The notes below the pieces were generated by a model that saw only the letters and a program-made list of their open reading frames with translations, had not been told where the DNA came from and did no database searches. Source: Massilia putida (GTDB lineage: Bacteria; Pseudomonadota; Gammaproteobacteria; Burkholderiales; Burkholderiaceae_D). From it: a DNA stretch of 64,000 nt. Shown here one piece after another: positions 46,303-54,993 of this stretch (the stretch's first letter is position 1; each line of letters starts with the position of its first letter). Location: positions 2,170,001 to 2,234,000 of the forward strand of contig NZ_CP019038.1 in the NCBI RefSeq assembly GCF_001941825.1, given 5' to 3'. The position numbers and the translations under genes were made by a program.

Positions 46303-47295
46303 ATGCGCCGCCTGAACGTCCTGACCTGGCACACGCATGGCAGCTATCTGTACTACCTGGCACATGCGCCGCACGAGTTCCACGTGCTGGCCAAGCCGGG
46401 GCGGCCGCCCGGCTACGGCGGCCGCTGCGGCCCGTTCCCGTTCGGCCCGAACGTGCACGACCTGCCCGCCGACCAGGCGCGCACCCGTGAATTCGACTGC
46501 ATCCTGTTCCAGGAGGACCATCACTGGGAACGCGACCAGTACGAACTCCTGACGCCGGCCCAGCGCGCGCTGCCGCGCATCTATCTCGAGCACGATCCGC
46601 CCGGCCTGCCCGCCGCAGACGTCCCATCCGCCGTCGACGACGCGCGCCGGCCGCAATGGCCGACCGACATGCGCCATCCTGTCGACGATCCCGCCGTGCT
46701 GCTCGTGCACGTCACGCCGTTCAACGACCTGATGTGGGACAGCGGCCGCACGCCCACGCGCGTCATCGAGCACGGCGTCGCCGTGCCGGAGTCCGTGCGC
46801 TGGCGCGGCGACGTGGAACGGGGCCTCGTGATCACGAACCACCTGGCGCGGCGCGGCCGGCGCATGGGCGCCGACCTGTTCACGCGGCTGCGCGCGGAGC
46901 TGCCCCTCGACCTCGTGGGCATGGGTGCGACGGAACTGGGCGGCCTGGGCGAAGTCGACCATCCAAAACTGCCCGCGTTCGCCGCCGCCTACCGCTTCCT
47001 GTTCTCGCCGGTCCGCTATTCCAGCCTCAGCCTGTCCGTGATCGAAGCCATGATGATCGGCATGCCCGTGGTCGCGCTCGCCACGGCCGAAATGGCCACC
47101 GTGATCGAACACGGCGTCTCGGGCTTCGCCGTGACCGACGCGCGCCAGCTGGCCATCGCCATGCGCGCGCTGCTCGCCGACGCCGGCCTGGCGCGCAGCC
47201 TGGGCGAGGCGGCACGACGGCGCGCCCGCGAACGCTTTGCCATCGCCCGCTTCAGCGCCGACTGGGATGCCGCGCTGCGCACCGCGACCAGCTGA
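46303..47295 (+). CDS. Glycosyltransferase family 1/4-like protein
   Basis: A 330-residue cytoplasmic glycosyltransferase with GT-B architecture: N-terminal MRRLNVLTWHTHGSYLYYL and a C-terminal nucleotide-sugar domain. The donor-binding region is SSLSLSVIEAMMIGMPVVAL, with a Glu in the ExxxxG(M/R)P motif, followed by EHGVSGFAV. The acceptor domain is short and unusual. First gene of a five-gene island. A GGGAGG ribosome site precedes the ATG at 46303. The donor sugar is unknown. Confidence 0.82.
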   Translation: MRRLNVLTWHTHGSYLYYLAHAPHEFHVLAKPGRPPGYGGRCGPFPFGPNVHDLPADQARTREFDCILFQEDHHWERDQYELLTPAQRALPRIYLEHDPPGLPAADVPSAVDDARRPQWPTDMRHPVDDPAVLLVHVTPFNDLMWDSGRTPTRVIEHGVAVPESVRWRGDVERGLVITNHLARRGRRMGADLFTRLRAELPLDLVGMGATELGGLGEVDHPKLPAFAAAYRFLFSPVRYSSLSLSVIEAMMIGMPVVALATAEMATVIEHGVSGFAVTDARQLAIAMRALLADAGLARSLGEAARRRARERFAIARFSADWDAALRTATS

Positions 47296-47304
47296 CCCGC
47301 CGCC

Positions 47305-48603
47305 ATGAAACTCGACGACCAGCCGGCCGCCCGCCACCGCATCGCGCTCATCAGCGACCATGCGTCGCCGCTCGCGGCGCCGGGCAGCATCGACTGCGGC
47401 GGCCAGAACGTCTACGTCGCCCACCTCGCGCGCGAGCTGGCCCTGGCCGGCCACCTCGTCGACGTCTTCACGCGGCGCGACGCGGTCAAGCAGAAGCAGC
47501 TGGTGCAGTGGCGCGAGAACCTGCGCGTGATCCACGTGCCGGCCGGCCCGGCTCACTACGTCCCGAAGGAGCAGATGCTGCCGCACATCCAGTCCTTCTG
47601 CCGCTTCACCGCGCGCTTCGCCCGCCATCAACCGGCCCCGTACGACATCGTGCACGCGAACTTCTTCATGTCCGGCATGGTCGCCCGGCACCTCAAGCAG
47701 GCGCTGGGCCTGCCGTTCGTGATCACCTTCCACGCGCTCGGCCGGGTACGCCGCCTGGCCCAGGGCCCGGCCGACGCCTTTCCGCCCGCGCGCGCGCGCA
47801 TCGAGACCGACCTGATGCGGCACGCCGACCGCATCATCGCGGAATGCCCGCAGGACCGGCACGACATGGAACGCCTGTACGACGCCAGCAGCGAACGCAT
47901 CGCCATCGCCCCGTGCGGCTTCGACCCCGACGAGCTGTGGCCCGTGCCGCGCGCCGAGGCCAGGGCCGCACTGGCGCTGGCGCCCGCGCGCTTCACCGTG
48001 CTGCAGCTGGGGCGCATGGTGCCGCGCAAGGGCGTCGACACGGTAATCGAAGCCGTCGCGCTGCTGCGCGGCGTGCACGGCGTCGACGCGGAACTGCTCG
48101 TGGTCGGCGGCGACGCGCAGCCCGGCGGGCGCGACGGCGTGGAACTGGCCCGGCTGCACGCCCTTGCCCACGCGCTGGGCATCGCCGCGCACGTGCGCTT
48201 CGCGGGCCAGCAGCCGCGCGCCGCGCTGCGGCTCTGGTATGGCGCGGCCGACGTGTTCGTCACGACGCCCTGGTACGAACCCTTCGGCATCACGCCCGTC
48301 GAAGCGATGGCCTGCGCGCGCCCCGTCATCGGCGCCGACGTGGGCGGCATCAAGAGCACCGTCGTGGACGGCGCCACCGGCTTTCTCGTGCCCGCGCGCG
48401 ACCCGCACACGCTGGCGGCGCGCCTGGCGCACCTGCAGCGCGACCGCCTGCTGGCGCGCACCATGGGCGAGGCCGGCCTGCGCCGCGCCTACCGCCATTA
48501 CACGTGGCGCACCGTCGCCCGGCAGGTGGCCGACATCTACGCCGCCGTCCTCGCCGACGTCCGCGCCACGGTCCCCATCGACCTGACCCAACCCCAGGAG
48601 TAA
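47305..48603 (+). CDS. GT4-family glycosyltransferase
   Basis: A 432-residue retaining GT-B enzyme. The N-terminal Gly loop is [20 protein letters not shown], similar to MshA and sucrose-phosphate-synthase-type GT4s. The donor site shows [18 protein letters not shown] and the E-x7-E region [17 protein letters not shown]. It is likely to add a hexose or heptose to a lipid or oligosaccharide precursor. It lies 9 bp after the first transferase and 2 bp before the SDR gene. Confidence 0.88.
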   Translation: MKLDDQPAARHRIALISDHASPLAAPGSIDCGGQNVYVAHLARELALAGHLVDVFTRRDAVKQKQLVQWRENLRVIHVPAGPAHYVPKEQMLPHIQSFCRFTARFARHQPAPYDIVHANFFMSGMVARHLKQALGLPFVITFHALGRVRRLAQGPADAFPPARARIETDLMRHADRIIAECPQDRHDMERLYDASSERIAIAPCGFDPDELWPVPRAEARAALALAPARFTVLQLGRMVPRKGVDTVIEAVALLRGVHGVDAELLVVGGDAQPGGRDGVELARLHALAHALGIAAHVRFAGQQPRAALRLWYGAADVFVTTPWYEPFGITPVEAMACARPVIGADVGGIKSTVVDGATGFLVPARDPHTLAARLAHLQRDRLLARTMGEAGLRRAYRHYTWRTVARQVADIYAAVLADVRATVPIDLTQPQE

Positions 48604-48605
48604 GC

Positions 48606-49376
48606 ATGTCCGATCTCAATGCCTCCGCGCCAACCCGACCGCCCCACGCGCAACGCAGCCTGCACGGCAAGGTCGCGCTCGTGACAGGCGCCGCCAGCGG
48701 GCTCGGCGCCGCGCTGGCCGCCATGCTGGCCGCCGACGGATGCGACGTCATGGCCGCCGACATCCGCGCCGATGCGCTGCAGGCGGGCATGCCGGCGCTG
48801 CTCGATCACGGCGTGCGCGCGGGCGCGCTGGCCCTCGACGTCGGCGACCCGGAGGCCGCGCGCGCCGCCATCGGTCACTGCGTCGCGGCGATGGGCCGGC
48901 TCGACATCCTCGTCAACAACGCCGGCACCGACGTCACGCTGCCCCTGTCCGAGCTGTCGGAACAAGACTGGCTGCGTGTCATCAACACCAACCTGAACGG
49001 CCCGTTCCTGCTGGCCAAGCACGCGGCCGCGCAGATGCGCAGTCAGGGTGGAGGCGACATCGTCAACGTCGCCTCCACGGCGGCCAAGCGCGCCTGGCCG
49101 AACGCGAGCGCCTACCACGCCAGCAAATGGGGCCTGCTCGGGCTGTCGCACGCGCTGCACGCCGAGCTGCGCCCGCTGGGCATCCGCGTCACGGCCGTCA
49201 TCGCGGGCGGCATGCGCACGCCGTTCCTGCTCGACCGCTTCCCCGACCTCGATCCGGCGCTGCTGCAGGACCCTGCCAGCGTCGCCCTGGCGATCCGGCA
49301 CGCGCTGCTGCTGCCGCGCGACAGCGTGATCGCGGAACTGACCGTCCTGCCCGTGCGTGAAACCTCGTGGCCATGA
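48606..49376 (+). CDS. Short-chain dehydrogenase/reductase
   Basis: A 256-residue Rossmann-fold NAD(P)-dependent oxidoreductase of the classical SDR type. It carries the cofactor motif TGAASGLG (28-34), NNAG, the catalytic Ser in NVASTAAK (around 157), and Tyr170/Lys174 in YHASK. Within the glycosylation island it probably modifies a sugar or sugar precursor. Its stop overlaps the next ATG (ATGA). Confidence 0.9.
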   Translation: MSDLNASAPTRPPHAQRSLHGKVALVTGAASGLGAALAAMLAADGCDVMAADIRADALQAGMPALLDHGVRAGALALDVGDPEAARAAIGHCVAAMGRLDILVNNAGTDVTLPLSELSEQDWLRVINTNLNGPFLLAKHAAAQMRSQGGGDIVNVASTAAKRAWPNASAYHASKWGLLGLSHALHAELRPLGIRVTAVIAGGMRTPFLLDRFPDLDPALLQDPASVALAIRHALLLPRDSVIAELTVLPVRETSWP

Positions 49377-49936
49377 AAGCCGTATTCCTCGACAAGGACG
49401 GGACGCTCGTCGACGATGTACCCCACAACGTCGAGCCCGAGCACATCGTCCTGTGCCGCGGCGCGGGCCCGGCACTGCGCCTGCTGATGCGGCTCGGCTA
49501 CCGGTTGTTCGTCGTCACGAACCAGCCCGGCATCGCGTTCGGACGCTTCGCCGCGGCCGCGATGGACGTCGTCAGCGCGCGCCTGCGGGAACTGCTGCTG
49601 GACGAACAGCTGGCGCTCGACGGCTTTTATTTTTGCCCGCACCACCCGGAAGGGACGGTCGCGCCCTGGGCCGCCGAATGCCACTGCCGCAAGCCGCTGC
49701 CGGGCCTGTTGCTGAAGGCCGCGCACGACCACGGCATCGACTTGCGCGCGTCGTGGATGGTGGGCGACATCCTGCACGACGTCGAGGCCGGCAACCGCGC
49801 CGGCTGCCGCACCATCCTCATCGACAACGGCAACGAGACGGAGTGGCGGCTAGGCCCGCGCCGCGTGCCGACGCGCATGGCGCCCGACCTGTATTCGGCC
49901 GCCGTGCTGATCGCCGGCCATGGGGACGCCGCATGA
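49373..49936 (+). CDS. gmhB: HAD-IIIA phosphatase, GmhB-like (heptose bisphosphate phosphatase)
   Basis: A 187-residue HAD phosphatase. The nucleophile motif is FLDKDGTL (Asp7, Asp9), motif II is VVTNQPG, and motif IV is MVGDILHDVEAG. A Cys/His zinc loop CPHHPEG...CHCRKP is characteristic of GmhB/HisB-N. GmhB removes the 7-phosphate of heptose 1,7-bisphosphate in heptose biosynthesis. With a GT9 transferase next door, heptose chemistry is the best reading; histidinol phosphatase is unlikely without his genes. An upstream GTG (49367) is possible but the ATG overlapping the SDR stop is preferred. Confidence 0.87.
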   Translation: MKAVFLDKDGTLVDDVPHNVEPEHIVLCRGAGPALRLLMRLGYRLFVVTNQPGIAFGRFAAAAMDVVSARLRELLLDEQLALDGFYFCPHHPEGTVAPWAAECHCRKPLPGLLLKAAHDHGIDLRASWMVGDILHDVEAGNRAGCRTILIDNGNETEWRLGPRRVPTRMAPDLYSAAVLIAGHGDAA

Positions 49937-51054
49937 GCGCCCCCTGGCAATCGGCCCGGCGCATCCTGTGCGTGCGCCTCGACTCGCTCGGCGACGTGCT
50001 GATGTGCACGCCCGCCATGCGCGCGCTGCGCCGGGCCGTGCCGGGACGCACGCTGACCTTGCTGGGCTCCCCGTCCGGCGTCGCGGCGCTGCCGTTCATC
50101 CCGGAACTGGACGATGCCATCGCGTGGGAAGCGCCATGGACGAAGGCCACGGCCCCGCGTGCGCACGCCAGCGGTCCGGCGCTGATCGCCACGCTCGCCG
50201 CACGCGCCTTCGACGCCGCCGTGATCTTCACGACCTACACCCAGAGCGCACTGCCGGCGGCGCTGCTGTGCCAGCTGGCCGGGATCCCGCTGCGGCTGGC
50301 CCATTGCCGCGAAAACCCCTACGACCTGCTGACCGACTGGATTCCCGATCCGGAGCCGGCGCCCCTCGTGCGCCATGAAGTCCAGCGCCAGCTGGCCCTC
50401 GTGCAACGGGCCGGATGCCGCAGCGCCGAACCGGGGCTGTCGTTCGTTCCCCGTCCTGCCGACTTTGCGGCGGCGCGGACGCGCCTGTCCGCGGCCGGCA
50501 TCGCCCCGGACCGGCCGTGGATCCTGCTGCACCCGGGCGCGAGCGCCGCGTCGCGCCGCTATCCGCCCGCCCACTGGTCACAGGTGCTGCGCCTGCTGGC
50601 GGACGATCCGCAGGTGCCCGTGGTGCTCACGGGCAGCGCGGCGGAAGCGGAACTGGTCGACGCCATCCAGTCCGCCAGCGCCGTGCCGGCCATCTCGCTC
50701 GCGGGACGCCTGTCGCTGGGCGAACTGGGCGCGGCGCTGCGGCTGGCGGCCGTCGTCGTCACCAACAACACCGGGCCGGCGCACATGGCGGCCGCGGTGG
50801 GCACACCCGTCGTCGACCTGTACGCGCTCACCAATCCGCAGCACACGCCCTGGCACGTGCGCAACCGCGTCCTGTTCCACGACGTACCGTGCCGCTTCTG
50901 CTACAAGAGCACGTGCCCGCAAGGCCATCAAGCCTGCCTGACCGGCGTCGACCCGCAGCGCGTCGTCGATGCCGTGCACGAGCTGCTCGATGCGGCGCGG
51001 CCGGCTGCGCCCGGATTGCCGGCCGAAGCGCCGGACGCGTCCGTGCCCACATGA
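49933..51054 (+). CDS. GT9 heptosyltransferase-like glycosyltransferase
   Basis: A 373-residue ADP-heptose:LPS heptosyltransferase-family protein (GT9). It has ILCVRLDSLGDVLMCTPAMRAL near the N-terminus, the donor-binding region WILLHPGASAASRRYPPAHW, and the conserved VVTNNTGPAHMAAAVGTPVV with the D/NTGPxH motif. A Cys-rich stretch (VPCRFCYKSTCPQGHQACL) near the end is common in GT9 members of non-LPS-core clusters. Overlaps the phosphatase by ATGA and is the last gene of the island. It converges with ftsH, with a 29-bp gap. Confidence 0.9.
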   Translation: MSAPWQSARRILCVRLDSLGDVLMCTPAMRALRRAVPGRTLTLLGSPSGVAALPFIPELDDAIAWEAPWTKATAPRAHASGPALIATLAARAFDAAVIFTTYTQSALPAALLCQLAGIPLRLAHCRENPYDLLTDWIPDPEPAPLVRHEVQRQLALVQRAGCRSAEPGLSFVPRPADFAAARTRLSAAGIAPDRPWILLHPGASAASRRYPPAHWSQVLRLLADDPQVPVVLTGSAAEAELVDAIQSASAVPAISLAGRLSLGELGAALRLAAVVVTNNTGPAHMAAAVGTPVVDLYALTNPQHTPWHVRNRVLFHDVPCRFCYKSTCPQGHQACLTGVDPQRVVDAVHELLDAARPAAPGLPAEAPDASVPT

Positions 51055-51083
51055 ACGGAGATGTGCCGATGCCGCTTGTCGAC

Positions 51084-53069
51084 TCACCGCCCCGCCTGCG
51101 CCGCCGCAGACTGAGGCATCTTCGCACCCGGCTCCGATGCGCCGGCCGCGTAGGCGCGCACGAGCGCCTGCAGCGCGTCGCGCTCGACGGTCTCGTGGTC
51201 GAGCAGCTGGCGCGCAAGCGCATCCAGCAGCGCGCGCTGCTCGCGCAAAGTGGTCCGCACGCGCTGATGGGCTTCGTCGAGCAGCCGCGCGATCTCCGCA
51301 TCGATGAGGCGCGCCGTGCGTTCGCTGTACGCCGTGCTCTGTCCCGACGCCACATAGGGCGCGCTGGGCGGCTGTTCGAAGGTCGCCAGGCCGAGGCGTT
51401 CGCTCATGCCGTAGTGCGCGACCATGTGGCGCGCCAGCTCCGTCGCCATCTGCAGATCGTTCTGCGCCCCTGTCGACAGGTCGCCGAACACAATTTCTTC
51501 GGCGACTCTTCCGCCGAGGAACACATCCAATCGGTCCAGCAATTCGCTCTTCTTGAGCAGATAGCGGTCCTCGGTCGGCAGCTGCTGCGTGTAGCCGAGC
51601 GCGGCGATGCCTCGCGGGATGATCGACACCTTGGCCACCCGGTCGGCGAGCGCGCGGAACTCCGCCGTGACGGCGTGCCCGGCTTCGTGGAAGGCCACCG
51701 TTTCCTTTTCCATCGGATTGATCAGGCGCGAGCGTTTTTCCATGCCGGCGATGACGCGGTCGACGGCCTCGTCGAGGTCGCTCCGCTCGACCCGTTCCTT
51801 GCCGCGCCGCGCGGCCAGCAAGGCGGCTTCGTTGATCAGGTTGGCCAGGTCGGCGCCCGCGAGGCCGGGCGTCTTGGCGGCCACGGCCGCCAGGTCCACG
51901 TCCGGCGCCAGACTGACCTGGCGGGCATGCACCTGCAGGATCTTCTGGCGGCCCTTGAGATCCGGCCGGTCGAGCGCGATGTGACGGTCGAAGCGGCCGG
52001 GACGCAGCAGGGCCGGATCGAGGATCTCGGGACGGTTGGTGGCGCCGAGGATGATGACGCCCTTGTTCGTGTCGAAGCCGTCCATCTCGACGAGCAGCTG
52101 GTTGAGCGTCTGCTCCTGCTCGTTGTAGCCGCCGACGACGCCCGTCACGCCGCGCGCGCGGCCCAATGCGTCGAGCTCGTCGATGAAGATGATGCAGGGC
52201 GCCACCTTCTGCGCCTGCACGAACAGGTCGCGCACGCGGGCCGCGCCGACGCCGACGAACATCTCGACGAATTCCGAGCCGCTGATCGAAAAGAACGGCA
52301 CCCCGGCCTCGCCCGCCACCGCCCTGGCCAGCAAGGTCTTGCCGGTGCCGGGCGGTCCGACGATCAGCACGCCTTTCGGGATGCGTCCGCCAAGCCGCCG
52401 GTAGCGTTGCGGATTCTTGAGAAACTCGACGATCTCCATCAGCTCGTCGCGCGCCTCGTCGATGCCGGCCACGTCGTTGAAACTCACGCCGGTCTTGCTC
52501 TGCATATAGACCCGGGCCCGGCTCTTGCCCACATCAAACAGCCCGGCGGCAACGCCGCCCCGCCTGGCCAGCCCGCCCCACATCCAGAACAACAGCAGCA
52601 GCGGCAGCGCCCACGACACCAGCATGCTCATCCATTCGCTGTGCTGCTGGCCGACATAGCGGACGTGCGCCGCGTCGAGGTCCTTGACGAGGTCAGGGTC
52701 GGTCACGCGCACGGTATTGAACGGACACAACCCGTCCGCATTGCACTTGACCGACTCGGCGCGTTCGCGCGGCAGGATCGCATCGAGCCCGCCGGCCTTG
52801 AGGGTGCCGGACACGCTCGTCTCCCCCACCGTGACCTCGTTCACCTTGCCGCCATGCAGCAGCTGCTTGAATTCGCTGTACGCCAGCGGCGACGTCGTCA
52901 TGAAGTCCGTCACCGATTGGAACAGCATGAACAGGACGATGGCGAACAGCCAGTACCACAGCATGGGGCGGAGCGACGGGCTGCCGTTGTTCGGCGCCTT
53001 GTTCGGCCCATCGCCGCCGCCCGGATCGATGCCGCGCGGCGTATCCCTCCTATCGGACATATCGTTCAC
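51084..53069 (-). CDS. ftsH: FtsH-family ATP-dependent zinc metalloprotease (paralogue-like)
   Basis: A 661-residue membrane AAA+ protease that degrades membrane and soluble proteins. It has an N-terminal helix ([16 protein letters not shown]), a periplasmic domain and a second helix ([12 protein letters not shown]). The AAA domain has Walker A GPPGTGKT (238-245), the pore loop [10 protein letters not shown] and Walker [11 protein letters not shown]. The zinc motif is HEAGH (461-465). The periplasmic loop holds two Cys (KCNADGLCP) absent from typical FtsH. The context is unlike the usual rlmE-ftsH-folP locus, suggesting a second copy. I chose GTG at 53069 because AGGAGG lies just before it; ATG 53060 is the alternative. 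Confidence 0.92.
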   Translation of the reverse strand: MNDMSDRRDTPRGIDPGGGDGPNKAPNNGSPSLRPMLWYWLFAIVLFMLFQSVTDFMTTSPLAYSEFKQLLHGGKVNEVTVGETSVSGTLKAGGLDAILPRERAESVKCNADGLCPFNTVRVTDPDLVKDLDAAHVRYVGQQHSEWMSMLVSWALPLLLLFWMWGGLARRGGVAAGLFDVGKSRARVYMQSKTGVSFNDVAGIDEARDELMEIVEFLKNPQRYRRLGGRIPKGVLIVGPPGTGKTLLARAVAGEAGVPFFSISGSEFVEMFVGVGAARVRDLFVQAQKVAPCIIFIDELDALGRARGVTGVVGGYNEQEQTLNQLLVEMDGFDTNKGVIILGATNRPEILDPALLRPGRFDRHIALDRPDLKGRQKILQVHARQVSLAPDVDLAAVAAKTPGLAGADLANLINEAALLAARRGKERVERSDLDEAVDRVIAGMEKRSRLINPMEKETVAFHEAGHAVTAEFRALADRVAKVSIIPRGIAALGYTQQLPTEDRYLLKKSELLDRLDVFLGGRVAEEIVFGDLSTGAQNDLQMATELARHMVAHYGMSERLGLATFEQPPSAPYVASGQSTAYSERTARLIDAEIARLLDEAHQRVRTTLREQRALLDALARQLLDHETVERDALQALVRAYAAGASEPGAKMPQSAAAQAGR

Positions 53070-53186
53070 GTTGCCTCCTCGCGCCGCTCGACCGGCATGC
53101 CGTCGAGCATCTTGAGCGCGCAACCATCAGACCACTGTCTGACAGATTACTCTCCTATGACTTCGTTTTGAATCAACAGTGCGCGC

Positions 53187-53399
53187 TTACGATGGCCGTT
53201 CCAGCTGCGCGAGCCGTGCATCGCACTCGCGCTGTTCCCGCCGGTCGCGGCGGTAGGTGTACACCGTATTGGTCAGGCAGGTCAGCACGGCGGTCGCGAT
53301 ACCGACAGCCGTTCCGACATCCGCCAGGGTCAACGACGCGCCAATCGACGCCATACCGGCGACGTAGCTGGCCACCCCCAAGATACCTGGTCTGCTCAT
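53187..53399 (-). CDS. Small holin-like membrane protein
   Basis: A 70-residue protein with two hydrophobic helices (GILGVASYVAGMASIGASLTL and VGTAVGIATAVLTCLTNTVYT) and a charged C-terminal tail rich in Arg/Glu. Size and topology match two-helix phage holins of the kind that end in YRRDRRE-like tails. It is transcribed away from a phage-type repressor 129 bp away, which supports a prophage origin. A lysis function is inferred only. Confidence 0.5.
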   Translation of the reverse strand: MSRPGILGVASYVAGMASIGASLTLADVGTAVGIATAVLTCLTNTVYTYRRDRREQRECDARLAQLERPS

Positions 53400-53464
53400 A
53401 GCTTTTCTCCCCCCTCGACGTCTCGCCGTCCACCCCTTCACAACACCCGGCAAGTGGCGTAGAG

Positions 53465-53528
53465 TATAGAACTCTAAACTGATCAACGTCAAGAACGCTA
53501 AACTTAAGCCGAGTTTAGGACACTAAAC
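53465..53528. promoter_or_regulatory. Operator region of the S24 repressor: repeated CTAAAC half-sites
   Basis: CTAAAC occurs at 53474-53479, 53498-53503 and 53523-53528 (touching the ATG), with the inverse GTTTAG at 53513-53518. Such repeated half-sites between divergent genes are typical of a phage-type repressor operator. TATAGA (53465-53470) is a possible -10 box. Confidence 0.55.
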
Positions 53529-54239
53529 ATGAACCTCTTATCCGACCGCCTCGACCACATTTACCGCAACATGCCGCAACTGGAAGGCGAACGCGGCCAG
53601 ACGGGTCTCGTAAAAGCCTCGGGCGCCTCGAAGAGCGTGGTGAACCAGTGGCTGACGGGGAAGATCAAGTCGATGGATATCCGCTACGCGCTGAACCTGG
53701 AACGCGAACTCGGGTTTTCACACATCTGGCTGATGACCGGCGAGGGCGATCCGCGCCAGGCGCCCTTCCACCGCCTCAAGGACGGCATGCCGGTGCGCGC
53801 GCTCGACAACGACGATTCGGAACTCGTCCAGATCCGCATGGTCAAGCTGCGGCTGTCGGCCGGGATCACCGGTTTCCAGACCGAGCCGGAACGCCGCGAC
53901 GGCGGCACGCTCGGCATGCGCCGCACGTGGATCGAGCGGCACAACTACCATCCCGATCACCTGATCGCCATCCTCGTCAAGGGTGAAAGCATGGAGCCGT
54001 CGCTGTACGCGGGCGACATCGTCATTATCAACACGCTCGACACCAAACTCGTGGACGGCGCCGTGTATGCGTTCAACTACGAAGGCGAAGCCGTCGTGAA
54101 GCGTCTGACGCGCGACGCCGGCAAGTGGTGGCTCACCTCGGACAATCCGGACCAGCGCAAATACCACCGCAAGCTGTGCCAGGGTAACGCCTGCATCGTG
54201 CTCGGGCGCGTCGTGCGCAAGGAAAGCGACCGCATATGA
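53529..54239 (+). CDS. Phage-type repressor, XRE HTH plus S24 (LexA-like) peptidase domain
   Basis: A 236-residue repressor. The N-terminal helix-turn-helix (GQTGLVKASGASKSVVNQWL, about residues 20-40) binds DNA. The C-terminal S24 domain has GESMEPSLYAGD with the nucleophilic Ser and EAVVKRL with the general-base Lys. A Ala-Gly pair (LSAGITGF) is a likely autocleavage site. RecA-stimulated self-cleavage would make it respond to DNA damage. It overlaps the next small gene by ATGA and faces a holin-like gene. No integrase or structural phage genes are in the window, so it is a domesticated or remnant regulator. Confidence 0.85.
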   Translation: MNLLSDRLDHIYRNMPQLEGERGQTGLVKASGASKSVVNQWLTGKIKSMDIRYALNLERELGFSHIWLMTGEGDPRQAPFHRLKDGMPVRALDNDDSELVQIRMVKLRLSAGITGFQTEPERRDGGTLGMRRTWIERHNYHPDHLIAILVKGESMEPSLYAGDIVIINTLDTKLVDGAVYAFNYEGEAVVKRLTRDAGKWWLTSDNPDQRKYHRKLCQGNACIVLGRVVRKESDRI

Positions 54240-54526
54240 AACTCGAGGTCGCGCTCGCCGAGCTGAAAGGCGTGCGCGTCGCGCTGGCCTTTCCGCCGCC
54301 GGCCTGGGTCGCGCCCGGCGTCGGCGACGTCCTGCTGGAGCGCCTGCGTCCCCACTTCCCCACCGTGCCCGTGATGCTCGTGTCGGTGCAAAAACATGGC
54401 GTGCGGGCGCATGCGGCGTTCCAGGCGCAGGCGCTCGTCGACGGCGCGGATCTCACGCCGCTGCAGCGCACCATGATCGACCTCGACGTTCCGCCGATGC
54501 CGCCGGACGAGCCGCCACCATTCTAG
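54236..54526 (+). CDS. Small protein coupled to the S24 repressor
   Basis: A 96-residue protein with helix-strand segments (LEVALAELKGVRVALAF, VPVMLVSVQKHGVRAHAAF) and a Pro-rich end (VPPMPPDEPPPF). No family was recognised. The start overlaps the repressor stop by ATGA, so it is translated with it and may modulate it. Confidence 0.55.
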   Translation: MKLEVALAELKGVRVALAFPPPAWVAPGVGDVLLERLRPHFPTVPVMLVSVQKHGVRAHAAFQAQALVDGADLTPLQRTMIDLDVPPMPPDEPPPF

Positions 54527-54993
54527 CCAACGAGGGGACGGACTCCGTGACTGCGAAAACGATTTTCTGCGTACGTGCCGGTCCGACGTCGACCTCGCCG
54601 GCGCTTACCGTCGACAGCTGGGTGCCGCCGCGCGACGTCTTCCGCTATTTCAGCGTGCGCCTCGACCTGAAGTTCTGAGGTTCCCTGCGGGCTTGCGCCC
54701 GCGTGCCCTCGTTGCCGCCGGGGACGGCGGCGGCCACGGGTTCGGGCCGGCCACGAACGCGGCCGCATTTTCACGGACGCGCCGCCATGCGACTATCCGT
54801 CTTCGTAGAGCCGTCCCGCCGTCAGGAACGGCCCGCCCCGGTACACGCTGGCGATGTCGCCCGCATCCGCCCAGTTGCCGCGGGCCGGAAACCGGCCGGC
54901 GAAGGCGCGCGACCCGTGGCGCGGCTCGCGGAACGAGGAGCCGATGCACCGGCACACGGTCTCGATGCCGACGCGGTCGAAGTCATCGCGCGA
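54527..54993. other. Degenerate, GC-rich stretch with possible gene remnants
   Basis: No complete gene is evident. On the plus strand a 43-codon frame (54547-54678, GTG start) ends VFRYFSVRLDLKF, which looks like the last strand of an outer-membrane receptor. On the minus strand the frame of ppc stays open for 66 codons beyond its stop (54993 down to 54793) and has protein-like content (GNWADAGDIASVYRGGPF). Both are probably leftovers of disrupted genes. Confidence 0.45.
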
